Assembly (NCBI GenBank): GCA_002197995.1
Contig: NGZR01000003.1
Span: 7,006,001 to 7,070,000 of the forward strand
DNA from: Gaeumannomyces sp. JS-464
Taxonomy: Eukaryota > Ascomycota > Sordariomycetes > Magnaporthales > Magnaporthaceae
Direction: 5' to 3'
DNA length: 64,000 bases
The notes below the pieces were generated by a model. The model was not told where the DNA came from. It did no database searches and worked only from the letters and a program-made list of their open reading frames with translations. Shown here in pieces: positions 1 through 11,709 of this stretch; position 1 is the stretch's first letter, and the number at the start of each line of letters is the position of its first letter. The translations under genes and the position numbers were made by a program.

Positions 1-882
1 TTGGGATGAACTCCTGGGAGTAATGCTGGAGCCCCAAGGGGCGGGGATGCTGAGGAACACTTCAGACTCCTCTACGTGAGTTCAGGGGAATCTAATATCG
101 TAGGGTTGAACAGCTAGGGCTGGAAGCGCGCGTTAAGCCACAACCACACGGAACCGAATAGCCCATTGCCCACTACACATTTGTGTAAATGGTATTTTGG
201 GTAATAAGTGTAGGGTTTTTGGGTGTCCGTCTGTAGGTGCCCGTTTGGCTGTTTGTATCAACGTACACCCAAAATGACATGAGTGCCGTTGGGCACCTAA
301 TTATGCGCAGGTGTTCGCCAACCCCGAGAAGAACCGTAACACGTTACAGTGTGTGTGTGTCGATGGGGCTTCACAGCCGTCTGGACAAAGCCCGAACTCG
401 AATTACAGTTCTGATGGCTTTCGGGAACACACAGTCTACCAAAGGGACCAATATTTCAGATGCGGCACCCCCAGAGGGCTATGAGACGGCTTTTGGACCC
501 ACAAATCATGTTCTCATAGAAACCATGACGTGTTTTTTGAAATTCGTTAAATGCTTACACTAGCTCGCTTTTGTGGGCTTGCTCAAAATGATTGGATTGT
601 CCTGTCAGTCGAGTGCTTTGACACGATCACTATTCTTCTCCGACTAACAGTGGTGATCGTACGTATGTGGGGTGAGGGGAGTCTGATTATGGTTGATGGT
701 GCTTTCTCTGATTTCCGTGCCGTGCTGTGGACTGGCAACGTTGCTTATTGTTTTCGGATGAATATTCAGGGACAATCCCCAAGCTCCAAGGTGAATGATA
801 ATACTATGTCGATGACTCAGATGTCCGAATTAAAACTCCATCCCAAATCCAGGGGTAAGATCCTATTGTTGAAATAAAGACG
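1..882. other. Left-edge stretch without a supportable gene
   Basis: Two short overlapping plus-strand open frames (237-563 and 551-877) have no recognisable motif, signal peptide or splice structure. Base composition is less GC-rich than in the genes to the right, and a short GT microsatellite lies at about 349-360. It most likely contains the 3' flank of the minus-strand gene ending at 883. Confidence 0.5.
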
Positions 883-3800
883 TCAGTGAAACTGATGATG
901 TGAAGGCGCTTGGGTAATGGCTGAGGTATGGAGTGCTAATAAACCTACCATGCTGTCCTCCCAGTTCCAGGCGCTAAACAGATTATCTTCAAACCCCTGG
1001 AGCATATCCAGGTCAGAGAACCCGGCCATCATCGGCGGGATCAGAAAGCTGCCAAAACTGCCAGCAGCGTCCAGGCCAAGACCGAGACCGCCGCTCATGT
1101 AAAAGGGCTCTGCGCCGAGACCTGCCGGCGGCGCGGTAGATTGCTGTTGGCCCTGTATCGCCCCCGCCGCCGCCGTGGCGACAGCTGGCGACGACATCTC
1201 CCCATCACCATCGTCACCACGACTGTCACTGCTTCTGCTGCTGCTGCTGCCGCCGCCGTCATACTCGCGATTGGCCCTCTCCTCGAACTCGGCAAGGTCG
1301 GCTAGCAGGTCGTACGCGGCCGTGACCGACGCAGTCATGGCGGCCGCCAGCGCGGCGCTGATGGCGTCTTCCCCGCAGCCCGACGCGACGGCGCGGTTGT
1401 AGGCAGTCAGGCAGTCGCCAAACGCGACGCCCTGCGCGTTGGTCTCGCCCGAGAGCACGCGGCGCGCCATCCAGGCCCTCGACGTGGCCGTGATGCCGCG
1501 GATCTGCGCCGTCTCGTCATCCTCGTCGTCTTCGGCGTCGTGGCCGTAGCCGCCGTAGAGGTCGGCGCGGCTGCCGACGCGGGAGGAGCCGAGGTCGCCG
1601 TCGTCGGGCTTGCCGCCGGGGCTGCTGGCGCTGGTGCGGGGGTCGACGTGCTCGCGCGCGCGCTGCTCGAGCTCGACGACGGCGATGAAGAAGGCCTGCA
1701 TGGGTATGCTGCGGAAGTGGCCCGTGCCGTTGAGGCAAAGCCGGTAAAAATCTGCGTTGCCGTCGTGCGGGAGGGACGTGCCAGCCGTCGCGGGGCTGGT
1801 GCTGATGCTGCTGCTAATGCTGTTACTACTACTACCGTCTTTGGCGGCCATGGCGTCTTGCAGGACCTGCTGGATCTGAGGAGATGCCGCCGCGTAGCCC
1901 GCAGTAGACGACGGAGGGGTCTTGGCGGCGGCCACCTTGACCTCGGGGGTATGCAGGTCGCCACGACCTTGATGGCCGTGTCGAGCAGGGTCTTGCGCGA
2001 GTAGTAGAAGACGGGCGACCGCAGCGCCGAGCGCAGGATGGGCTGGTGCAGCGTAAAGTAGGTGCGCGACAGCATTAGGCGCGCGTAGCGGACCTGGAAG
2101 CCCGAGGAGGAGGAGGGAGGGGCGGAGGACGGGCTGCAGGTGCTGGCGCTGGCCGGGAGGGGCCACTGCCGCCGCCGGTGCTGTCGAGGACGCGGCGCAT
2201 GGCACCCTTGATGGCTCTTCCCAGGGCCGCGTCGAGCCTCAGCGTCTCGTCGTACGGCACCGCGCCGACGCCGATGGAGTTGACGTGCCGCGCGATGGCC
2301 AGGCGGGCGGGAAAAGCCTCAACCAGGGCGAGCGGGACGGCCATCTCGGCGCCGGCGGCGCCCGCGAAGCTGGCGTCGGCCTCCTCCTGGTCGCCAGCTC
2401 GGCTAGCTGGGCGTCGCTCAGGTCGGCGGGCGGGCGGGTGTTGTAGTCGTCGGTGGACACGAGCGGGGCGCCGCCGGCGTCGATGGCCGACTGCAGCGCG
2501 ATCTCGAGGATGGTGGCCCACAGGCGGCGGCGCAGCTCGGCTTTGAGCAGCGGCATGCGGCGCACCAGCACCGATGGGTCGCGGTGCAGGCCCATGTACA
2601 TGGCCGTGCGCACCAGGCTGCCGGCCCCGATCCAGCTGAGGTCCGCGCCGGGCCCGCACGTGTGCCGGGCCAGGTGGATCAGGCACTGGATCTGCAGGCC
2701 CGTCAGCGTCATCTTCTTCTTGTCGTGGGTCGTCGGGTTGACGAGCCAGAAGAGCGCCTCGTACAGCCACCGCATGGCGCGCGACCGCAGCGAGAAGCGA
2801 TCGTCGTAGAACGCGGCGCCGACGGCCATGCAGAGCTGGATCAGCACCACGGTCGCCTCGTCCGTCTCGCCGGGTGCCCGCCAGTAGCGCTCGTAGTCGG
2901 CCCGGAAGGTCGGCACGTGCACGACGCGGTGGACTGTCTCAAAGGTGCGCAGGTACGCCTCGATCAGCGAGTCGGCCAGCTCCCGCGGCGGCATGTGCTT
3001 GCCGGGCGACGTTACGCTGGCCGGGTCTGGGGCGCGGCGCGCCTTGATCCTGCGGCCCATGGCCTTGCAGTCCATCAGCTTGCGGTGGAGGCCCAGCAGC
3101 TCGGGGTCCCCAGAGTCGATCCGATCCTTGAACGCGAGCAGGCGATGTACCTTTAACGTGTTAGCGGAAAAATGCCCGAGACGTCTTGGATAGAGCCGGG
3201 CAGCAGGTAAAACAAGACCTCACCATGCCTCTGCTACTAATGATGGAGCCGTTGAGCCAATGGCTCTGCCCAAAGTAGCGCGTCTTCTGGATGCTGCCCT
3301 CCCGGATCTCAACCCAGGGCCCTCTGCGCTTCGCCTCCTGGCGGGCATTGCCCGGGCCGTTCAGCCTCACCGAGGCCAGCTGCTCCTCCAGCTGACGCAC
3401 CCTCCCCTCGAGGTAGTGGGAGTGCGCCGACGAGGTGACGGAGCTGGGCGCGCTGCTCCGGTGGCTGCCCAGGTCTCGCGAGCTGGCGTCGGTGTTGCTC
3501 CCGAGCCGCTCGTCAGGGATCTCGGGCGAAATGGGATGCCAGAAGCCGAACTCGTCCCTCTCGCCATGGCCGGTGACGTGGGCACTTGCGGCATTGTCAA
3601 GGAGGACTGATAGGGTGGCTGCTGCTGGCTGCTTGACCGGCAACAGCGCTGGCCGCTCCCTGGACGGCCTGGAGTCTGGAGGCGGCGGCTGCGTGGGGGT
3701 GTAGGTGCAGTGTGGGTGCTTCGTCTTGATGCACGTGTCGCACGGGGCGCCCCTATCACACTTGACCTTTCTGCGGCGGCATTCCTCTATTTGGACGCGT

Positions 3801-3907
3801 GTTAGTCGTTGTGGTACAGGGAGAGAAATTGGGGCGGACTTGCCACAGGCCAGCGCAGGCCTTCTGCGCTTTTTTATCGTTGCGCGAGCCATGCTGCGGT
3901 CGGCCAT
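883..3907 (-). CDS. Zn(II)2Cys6 transcription factor with Fungal_trans domain, frame-slipped
   Basis: Predicted nuclear DNA-binding regulator of about 965 residues. The start chosen is the ATG at 3907 (MADRSMARATIKKRRRPALAC). A 57-bp intron (3843-3787) with a GC donor (GCAAGT) and a CTAAC branch site separates the first two cysteines. Splicing gives CX2CX6CX5CX2CX7C, a classic zinc cluster at residues about 21-45. A second intron (3223-3151) precedes the middle homology region (ELADSLIEAYLRTFETVHRV), which matches the Fungal_trans family. The C-terminus is low-complexity and acidic. Three one-base slips break the last exon: near 2394 (GG), between about 2105 and 2165, and in a five-base G run at 1945-1949. 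Conserved-looking sequence continues on both sides, so I infer sequencing error rather than pseudogenization. Target genes are unknown; a second regulator follows in tandem. Confidence 0.85.
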
Positions 3908-4518
3908 TTTGTCGGTTCCGTAGCTCGGACGCAAGAGCAAGAGCGACGGGCGTTGAGTATTTCGAGGATGCGGCTCCGCGAAGACGTCTCGTTCTGGGGC
4001 GTCGGTCTCAGCTGCCTCGCACTTGGAAATCACGCAGAATTCCAACGCCGGGCTAGCACGATTGTTCTTGCAAGGTATGCCAAATAGGGAGCTAACCCTA
4101 AATCCGATCAGATACTTTCGAGAGCCCTCTTTGAATAGTACGTGGTCATGAGTTGGATTGCGGTAGTGCAGAGGTCTAAAGTTGCACGTTCGACTTGCAT
4201 AGGACAAAGTCGCTTGGCAGGGGCAATGGCGATGACCTGGTCTCGGTCTGTCGGGGTTAAGGTGCGGTGTCAGTGTTTTCTGATTGGCTGAATTTGCCGA
4301 GTCGGCGATGAGAATCCCATTGCTGACGTCCTGTAAGATGATCCCTGTGATAATGTCATCAACTTCACCAAGAGCACGCCAGGGTACCATGTCAATCCAG
4401 CCTGTGATCGTTAACATATATAACGGAAAGGTATTATAACCGCCCGTACATCCGTAGTCGAACAAACAGAACATCGGTGATCGAGGGAAAGGGAAAGCGA
4501 GTAGAGACGGGATCACGG
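3908..4518. other. Spacer between two tandem regulators
   Basis: About 610 bp between the start of one minus-strand zinc-cluster gene and the stop of the next. Open frames here are upstream extensions of the first gene's frame and have no homology-like content. It should hold the promoter of the 883-3907 gene and the 3' UTR of the 4519-7565 gene. No TATA box or terminator stands out. Confidence 0.6.
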
Positions 4519-7500
4519 CTACAACTCCATATTCAAGTTCATGCCCTGACCAACAGGGCCACCCACCGCCGTATCCCCACCGACACTACCACCGCCTGCA
4601 CTCCCGACCTCAGCATCAACCCCATCACCAGCAGCCCACCAGCTCCTCCATTGTTCATGCCGCCGCGCGCCGCCGCCACACTCAACAGCCATCTCGGCCG
4701 CGTGCGTCAGCTGCGAGATGTCAAACGCCGACGGGTCCACAAAGCTGGCCTCCCACAGCCTGTAGTCGTCGCCCGTCATGTTGCCCATGTTGACGTCGAA
4801 AAACATCTCCTCGACCGCGTCCGCGTCCTGCAGCCGCAGCCCGGGCTCGAACAGCACGCCACCGCCGTTTCCGCCGGCGCCAAAGGCGCCCCCGAAGCCT
4901 CCTGGCCCGCCGCCGCCGCTGACACCAAAAGCAGGAACGCCCGTATACGAGCCACTGCCGGCGCTCCCCGGGCTGAACCCGGCGCCGCCAAACATCTGGG
5001 ACATGTCTACCCCGCTGCCGTTAATGGGGGCTGAGGGCTGGTTGCAGTACGCGGTGGACCCACTCGCGACGGGAATGGGACCAAAGACAAGGGTTCGCTG
5101 CTCTAGGCCCGTGTTAGGTACGGTGATGGCCGGGCTAGCGGGTGGGATATGTCCTAGAGGGTGCGGGTGCTGGTGCGATGCGCTGCTGAAGCTACTGCTC
5201 CTCCGAGAAGCCTGAGTAGCAGCGGGCGTGAAGGGGGACTGGGTTACTCCTGGGTGGATGGGAGGCGAGGTTGCTAGCGGCGGCGAGGCTAACGACGCAA
5301 ATGGCGCAACCAGAGATTCCTGGGGAACAACTGTTGGCATATGTGAGGAACTCGAAGCCGTGGCGGGGACGTGGTGGACCATGGACCGGAGGTGGTCGAG
5401 GAGCTTGTATCGGGCGCCGACGTAGCTGTTGCCACGCTCGGCCATGCCGCGGAGCAGGTTCAGTCCCATGTTCATGGCCTGGGTGTTTTGCGGGTCTGCG
5501 GGGAAGGCGATGCAGACCATGAGGAGGACGATGGAGGCGGAGAAGATGTGCTCGCTGTCCATGTATCCATATGTTGCTAAAACGGGCGGGGGTGTTATTA
5601 GCTAGGTGCCTAGGTGACCGTCCTTTTTTTTTTTTTTTTTTGCCTCGTGATGGCTTACCAACAAGATCCCTCTGCGCGGCGATGCTCATGAGATTGATAG
5701 AGTCTCGGGCGGCGTCGATGCACATCTCAATGACGTTGATGGTGGTGCGAGACAGCCCCTCCTTCCAGTCGCCCCAGCTGTCTCTATCGGCCGGGGCCGT
5801 GTTTTTGCCCTTGTCACTGCTGCCGCCGCCACTACTGCTACATGGAGCCGCAGCACTGAGGAGGCGCTGCTTGACAACGTGGAAGAGCAGCGGGCGGGCC
5901 GTCATGTTGATGCACTGATAGTAGTGTACGAGGGTTGAGACAGACTCGCGCGACATGGCCAGGCGAGCCGGGTGGAAGCACAGCTGGCTTGGCAATTCTC
6001 GACGCCAGCGGGTCAGGGCGAGCATGATGTCCTTGACCGAGGCCATCAGTTGGGCGATGGACGACTTGCCGGCGCCCCGGCGGAAGATGTGTTTGTTAAC
6101 ATCACCTAGTATGCGTGACAGCTCCGTATAGTGGCGTAGCACCACGGCTGGGCAGTACTCCGGTTCCGAGGGCAGGCGCGAGGGAGGGTGGACGCCGACG
6201 TCTTCGTCCTGGATGGTAATGGGGTTTCCAGACTTGGCGCAGAGGATGCGGTCGAGGCTGTAGACACTCCACCAGACACGGCGACGGTGCTCACGTTCGG
6301 CATCGCTGATGGCGGCCGGATGGTTGTGATCGGGCGATGATGGGATTTCCTGGTGCAGCCCTAAAGAGATGGCCATGCGCAGGGCCATGCCGATATAAAG
6401 GAAGGCGGCGTCGCGGCGGTTCATGTTCTGCATAAAGTAGCCGATAAGGGATAGCGTCTCGACACACAGGATGGAGCCATCCTCGTGCACATCGGGCAGA
6501 AGCTGCAGGGCATATGAGAAATATTCGAAACCTGGCGGGCCCTTAAAATCTATCCATTGGTTAATCGAATAAAGCTGGCCGAAAGCCAAAATGACAAGAA
6601 CTTTGGCGTAGCGCAAGCAGGCCTCGGAATCGGCCAGATCCGGGGGCGGGCTGTGGTAGACTTCGAGAAAGTCGCGCTCGAAAGTAAGCGGGTCGGAGAA
6701 TGAGAGAATGGTGCCAATGTATGTGTACTGGGCGGCATAGTAGCGGCGGGCCGTGTCGATGGGAGGCAGCCGTACGTGACTCCTGACGGATAGCCGTCGC
6801 GGCGCCAGCAGGCCGGGTTCGTAGAAGCTGGTGTCGAGATCGAGACTGACATCGTCGGGGTATCTCACGCCGGGCAGTCTGCGGATGCTGCGCAGAAACA
6901 GGTCGGAGTGGCCGGGGCCCTTGAAGCTTCCTTGAGGGTCTGCGCGCGAGTAGACTGCTGGTGAGCGTCTGGGATAACGGTTAGATAGGGACCAAGATTG
7001 ATAACCACTCACTCGTCGATGGCCGGGACTCGGCATCGTGGAAGTCCATGCGACGAAAGACTTCGAGCAGCGCGTTCCCGTCGAGTATTTCCTCATCGTC
7101 CTCGCCCACCGCGGCCGGAGCGGGCTGTCGGGAATTTGTCGGGGTAGGCACTGAAGCGCGCCCCTGGGAGTTGGCGGCGGCCATGGCGTCGGTATAGGCC
7201 TTTGCCTTGAGCTCCACCTCTCGGAGGTACCTGCGGTGGTGTCAGCATAATTACCTACTGAATAGGTAGCTCGGAGTGGTTTTTGTGTCCTCACTGTTCC
7301 TTGACTGTGATATTGCGGCCGCCCTCCTCGTAAACACAGTCGATGGAGATGTCACGGCATCGCTGGCAGCTCGGCCGGTCTCTGGTGCATGACGAGTGCC
7401 GACGTCGGCACTCGTTGCAGCTGCGAGTTGCTGGGCGTCAGTCACAGGCTCCCTATCCACTGTTCTCGCTGCAAAACGTCCAAGGGCGGTCTAAACTCAC

Positions 7501-7565
7501 GCAATGGGCCGGATAGCCGCGGAATCGGGAAGCGACGGCGACACGGCGTCTGGTGATGATGGCAT
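4519..7565 (-). CDS. Zn(II)2Cys6 transcription factor with Fungal_trans domain, intact
   Basis: Nuclear regulator of 921 residues in five exons (7565-7501, 7420-7295, 7230-7013, 6957-5659, 5576-4519), all in phase. The ATG at 7565 is followed by 21 codons, then an intron placed just before the first cysteine. The spliced cluster begins ACNECRRRHSSC and continues CX6CX2CX6C at residues about 23-48. The Fungal_trans region starts near residue 200 (PPIDTARRYYAAQYTYIG) and runs to about 440. The C-terminal third is Gly/Pro/Ser-rich, typical of activation regions. The fourth intron contains an 18-base T run on the plus strand. Unlike its neighbour the gene shows no frame slips. Family membership is secure; target genes and ligand are unknown. 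Confidence 0.9.
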
Positions 7566-8399
7566 TTTTACGTTTTTACGTGACGCAAACTCCGAGGCCA
7601 CTTTTTGTCTGTTGATCTCCAGAAGTCGGAGTCCCAGGCCGAGTAGAAGGCTCCGAAAGAGTGGGTACAGGCGCCGGGAGCTCAGGTGTTGGCCTCTCCG
7701 GTCTCAATCAAGTCTCGATGCGGTATTTGTCGAGACGGGCCACGCATGGGGAGACGGGGCCAAGGACGCAGCTATGCGGGGCCGCCAGCGACTATTAAAT
7801 TGATCTCTCGAGGCCCAGGTCCTCCGCAAAGTGCCTGGTTGTTCTCGTGGAGGTAAGGCAGAATATTGAGGCTGTTGTGTTATCGGGGATGCGATCAACC
7901 TACAGCGTCTTCCTGGCAGCAGACGCAAAGCTCAGAAGGCCCCATCGCGATCCAAGAGGCGGCCTCCAGAGCCTGGGCGAACCTGAGACGGGCTGACATC
8001 ACACCCGTGCTCGCCAGGCCTCGCAGCTGCAGGGCCATGCATGGGACCAGGCGGCGGGTTCGATGCCCGCTTCAGCTTCGCAGTGCTTTTCCGGCCAAGG
8101 CGCGCGGGTGCTCTGCAGCAATCGATCGAGGACGAGTGAGCGTGATAGGCCCCCAGTGGATAGCCCCCCGCATTGATTACTGGTTAGTGGGGCGTAGCGG
8201 AGCAGGATGTGGCCCCTCGGGCTGCTGTTCCGGCGACGAGCCACAGGTCTAGCCGCCCTAAAGGACATGAGGCCAGCAGGCTGCAATTCAATCAATTCTC
8301 GTGCTGCATTCGCCCAAGAAGCATTCTCTGCGATATCATTCTGCCACAAACCAACGCAGGCATGTAACGTTAGAATCGACGTCTCCCGCTACGGCACCC
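7566..8399. other. Intergenic, no gene seen
   Basis: About 830 bp upstream of the intact zinc-cluster gene and downstream of the DUF1445 gene. Open frames on both strands lack motifs. An isolated T-arm-like hairpin with a perfect tRNA B-box sits at 8054-8070, but no A box, D-arm or acceptor stem fits around it. Confidence 0.5.
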
Positions 8400-9357
8400 T
8401 CAGCCTGCACTAGCAAACACCTCCCGATCCGTCAAGTCAAGCACCACCATGTGCCCCGGCGCGTGCGCCATCACCGTCCCCTGCAGCCCAGCCTGCCGCA
8501 CCGCCTCCTGAGGCGTGACGCCGCAGCCCCAGAACACAGGCACGAACTCCCCGCCCTCCTCCCCAGCACCCTCTCCCGGCCCAAACGGCAGCCCACTCCC
8601 GTCGCCCCTCAGCGGCGGATCCCCAAACTCGGGCCTCGCTACATCCCTGATCCCCAGCGCCGCCGCCCCGTCCCACCCCCACGCAACGGGCTCACCATGT
8701 GTAGACGCGAAGCGCCGCGTGATCTCACGCACCCTGTCCACCTCGTGCCCGGCCCGGTACGGCCGCATCGACACCACCATGGTCGCACCGGCGAAGGCGC
8801 CCGCCGCCATGAGCGGCACCGCCGTGCGGTACATGGGCACGTTGCGGCCCTGCGCCACGTGCCGCGGCGCCAGCCCCGCGCCCGCCAGCGCCGCCTCGAA
8901 CGAGTACGAGCACCCGACCAGGAACCCGACGTGGTCCGCCGTCCACTCGGCCTCGATGTCGGTCTGGCGGTGCGCGACCAACCCCGTCCTTGTAGACCGT
9001 GTAGGCCGGGAAGTCGTGCCGCAGGTCGATGTCGGCCGCGACGGAGAGCGTTGCTGCCGCTACTGCTATGCCGCTGCCGCCGTGGTGGTGGTGGGCCGCG
9101 GCGACGTGCGAGACGAGGCCCGTCGCGTCGCCCGGCCCGGCAGACTCGGCCAGCAGCGGGCATGGTACCGGGTTGCGCGCGCAGAGCAGCCGGAAGTCGG
9201 CCGCGTACCGCTTCGGCAGCACGAGCAGGTTGGCTTGCAGGTAGGACGGCGCGAGCCCTGATGTCTGCCCTGTGAGCGTCTTGTTGCGCGCCGCGAGCCG
9301 TACCGCCTTGCCCGTATGGTAGGCGTCGGCGACTGTCGGCGTGGTTTGTTCTGGCAT
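8400..9357 (-). CDS. DUF1445/UPF0317 putative hydro-lyase
   Basis: Single-exon gene of about 318 residues starting at the ATG at 9357 (MPEQTTPTVADAYHTGKAVR). Family hallmarks are visible: LVGCSYSFE in the middle, VPVFWGCGVTPQEAV near the C-terminus and the terminal HAPGHMVVLDL block. Members of DUF1445 (PF07286) are annotated as putative hydro-lyases or D-glutamate-cyclase-like enzymes; the substrate in fungi is not settled. The frame breaks once in a CCCC run at 8982-8985 (plus strand). Dropping one base joins the two halves at the conserved segment preceding the TDIEAEW motif, so the gene is probably intact in reality. No targeting signal is seen, suggesting a cytosolic enzyme. Its neighbours are regulators, which hints at but does not show co-regulation. 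Confidence 0.82.
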
Positions 9358-10105
9358 GTTTTGGCTGTGTGCAACTGACTGTCAATGTGAGGACTGGGCT
9401 GGTTTGTCGGGGTGGCAGGTCCCGATGTGAACTCCCGTTTACGGCAGCCTTTTATGTCTGCTGTTGTGACAACCATGGCTCTCTGTGAGAAGCAAAGTTG
9501 CGCGTACTTGGCGGACTCCAATGCTGGCCTAGTGTTCTCAGACACGATGTCCACCATCTAAAAGGCTGAAATCCCCAATGCGTCACCCCCTTCAGCAATA
9601 CACCTGGCGCTGAAGTCAGGGATGGCTGGCGGAGGTAGGATTTGGCATTCGGAGACCCACTCCGACGCCCGATGATGCAGGCTGCAAGCCACTCGTTCAT
9701 CCCAAAGACACCGGTTTCCAGCTGAAATCGCAGTAGCCTTGAGCAATCATATGCCGAGTCACATGGTGTCAAGGAGAACAAGACATCCGATCAAAAGACT
9801 TGTTTCGCTATAGACCAGACCCGACCCAACCATTTTTGACGCCAGATAAATACAGAGCCCAGAATACGCTGGTTAACACGCCAATAAACGCCCAGTTCCT
9901 GAACTCCGTCGATGTAAACCAAAGAGGCCTGTGCGAAGCCGCCCCGGAAATAACGATAAAAGAAATGTGCATGTAGAAGAGAAAAGTGCAAACAATAGGG
10001 GATATCAAAAGCAGGAAAAACGAAAAGAAATGGACAGAAGATGAGAAAAGCGGCCAAACAGCGGGCAACTATGACCGTCGGGCAAGCAGCCGTAGCCAGG
10101 GCCCT
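9358..10105. other. Intergenic, no gene seen
   Basis: About 750 bp between the DUF1445 start and the stop of the next minus-strand gene. It contains only short motifless frames. It should carry the DUF1445 promoter and the 3' UTR of the secreted repeat protein. Confidence 0.5.
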
Positions 10106-10696
10106 TTAGTTGACAGCCCTGCCGGCCCAGGCCCTCGGGTGGTTGCGCTCGTTGGACCGAGTAGCAAGTGGCGTGCCGACGACGCCGCCCGAGCGCGCCG
10201 ACAGCGGCCGCGCGGGCTTCCCGCCCTTGATCTCCTCGAGCAGCGCGGCGTCCTCGGGGCCGCTCCGCCTCTCGGCAGCCGGGAGCGCGCGGGCGTGAGC
10301 GCGGCGGCGGCGCGGGATGGCGACGGGGACATCGTCGGCAGGGGCGGCGGCGGCGGCCATGGCGGGGACGTCGGCGCTGCGGCGGCTGCGGCGGGCGGCG
10401 AAGGAGCGCGGGTGCGACCGGGGCACGACCGAGGCGGCGACGGGGGCGGGCGGTGCGCCGGCGCGGCGACGCAGCGGCTCGTCGTCGTCGTCCTCGACGT
10501 CGATGGTGTCGGTGATGTCGCGGCGGCGGCGGGCGAAGGCGCGCGGGTGGGCGCGGCGCTCGATGGTGACGGTGGGCTGCTCCGAGGTGATGCTGGGGGC
10601 CAGGGCCGGGGCGCCGGTGTCAATGCTGGAGGCTGGGCGGGGAGCGGCCAGGGCGAGGACGGGGAGGGTGAAGAGGATTGCGGTGGTGAAGTGCAT
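10106..10696 (-). CDS. Secreted repeat protein with dibasic-flanked His-Pro-Arg units
   Basis: Uninterrupted 196-residue protein with a clear signal peptide (MHFTTAILFTLPVLALAA). The mature part is Arg/Ala/Pro-rich and carries four degenerate units: RAHPRAFARR (48-57), RSHPRSFAARR (93-103), RAHARALPAAERR (132-144) and RNHPRAWAGR (184-193). Units are separated by acidic or Ala/Pro-rich spacers, and three of the four are followed by RR or RRRR, the type of site cut by the Golgi protease Kex2. This architecture resembles Kex2-processed repeat proteins, which release short secreted peptides or feed ribosomal peptide pathways. I do not recognise the peptide, and no UstY-like oxidase, peptidase or transporter lies nearby. 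It could instead be a low-complexity secreted protein. Confidence 0.65.
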   Translation of the reverse strand: MHFTTAILFTLPVLALAAPRPASSIDTGAPALAPSITSEQPTVTIERRAHPRAFARRRRDITDTIDVEDDDDEPLRRRAGAPPAPVAASVVPRSHPRSFAARRSRRSADVPAMAAAAAPADDVPVAIPRRRRAHARALPAAERRSGPEDAALLEEIKGGKPARPLSARSGGVVGTPLATRSNERNHPRAWAGRAVN

Positions 10697-11709
10697 CTTG
10701 ATCTGGATTCTGCGGGGTTAGGAGGGTCTGGGTGGATGGATGTAAGTCGAGCGCGAGCAGTGCCAAGTTTGAAGGTGTAGATGAAAACCTGCGGTGGATC
10801 AGAGGGTGGCTCTCGTCCAAATGTCAAGTCGATTTTAAAGGGTCGATTCGGCGGTGTTTGTGTTGATGTTGTTGATTGTGGTGATGATGATCCTCTTGGA
10901 ACAGTATCTTGTCATCGAGACAGACGACCACGGCCATTTGTATACGACGACATGACGAACAAATAAATCTTGACGCATTCAGGCCACAGCCCGTCGCATC
11001 TCCCATGCAGACGGCACTGCTCCGATCCCCAGCCGCCAGTAGTAACGACCTGACTCCAAACAAGACTATCCGATGGCAGTGAACCAGCGATTCAACGCGC
11101 CAAGAAGCGAATCTGGGGTAATGCGGGAGGAGACATACGCGATCTTGCGGTTGATGGTGGTCTCGTCTTACTGTGGCAGCCTGCTGCGCCCTGCAAGGAC
11201 AGTAACGGTGGAGTGGGAAGGCCTACGGTGGGTCGCCAAGATGGAGAGGGTGTCCAATCAAAAGGCTGGACAAAAATATCTCCTGCCAAAAGCAGCCAAC
11301 AGGATGATTGACAAAGTGCGTGCATCAAGAATTATTCTTTTAAACAAGATTCAATTGCATCCGCGACCAAAAACGTTCTTTGGCAGATCAAAATTTCACA
11401 CTATAACCTGGAACATGTCCCCGGCTGTCCTGAACTCCGTTTCAGCAGACTCATCGCCATGGACTTTTGCTGCGCCATCAACGACATGGAGCAGACGCTG
11501 CGGACACCTGGCGGCGCTGCCCGAATAAGCGTGGCTAGGCCTTACTGTTGGCTGGCCTCATCATCACTGTCCCTCACCTAGACGCGATCAGCACGCGTCG
11601 CATATGCATCAGTCTCGAAAAGACCTTACCTAACCTTACCTTCTCTTCAACCCAATTCGACAAAGGAAACCGACCCTAAAATTAACCTTACCCTACCTAT
11701 CTCAGGCCT
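10697..11709. other. Intergenic, no convincing gene
   Basis: About 1 kb. A 151-codon plus-strand frame (11073-11528) has no recognisable motif, splice sites or codon bias like the neighbouring genes. Pyrimidine-rich CCTTACC-type sequence at 11622-11700 adjoins the stop of the F-box-like gene. The region should hold the promoter of the secreted repeat protein. Confidence 0.45.

Noticed and set aside
8054..8070. tRNA-like T-arm with perfect B-box
   Set aside because: The five-pair stem and TTCGATG loop are present, but no A box, D-arm, anticodon arm or matching acceptor stem fits at the right spacing.
8301..9275. 324-codon plus-strand frame opposite the DUF1445 gene
   Set aside because: Arg/Pro-rich shadow frame of a recognisable minus-strand enzyme.
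11073..11528. 151-codon plus-strand frame
   Set aside because: No motif, signal peptide, splice structure or context; compatible with chance in an intergenic kilobase.
11622..11700. CCTTACC-type sequence resembling telomeric repeats
   Set aside because: Irregular, short and internal; not tandem copies of TTAGGG/CCCTAA.
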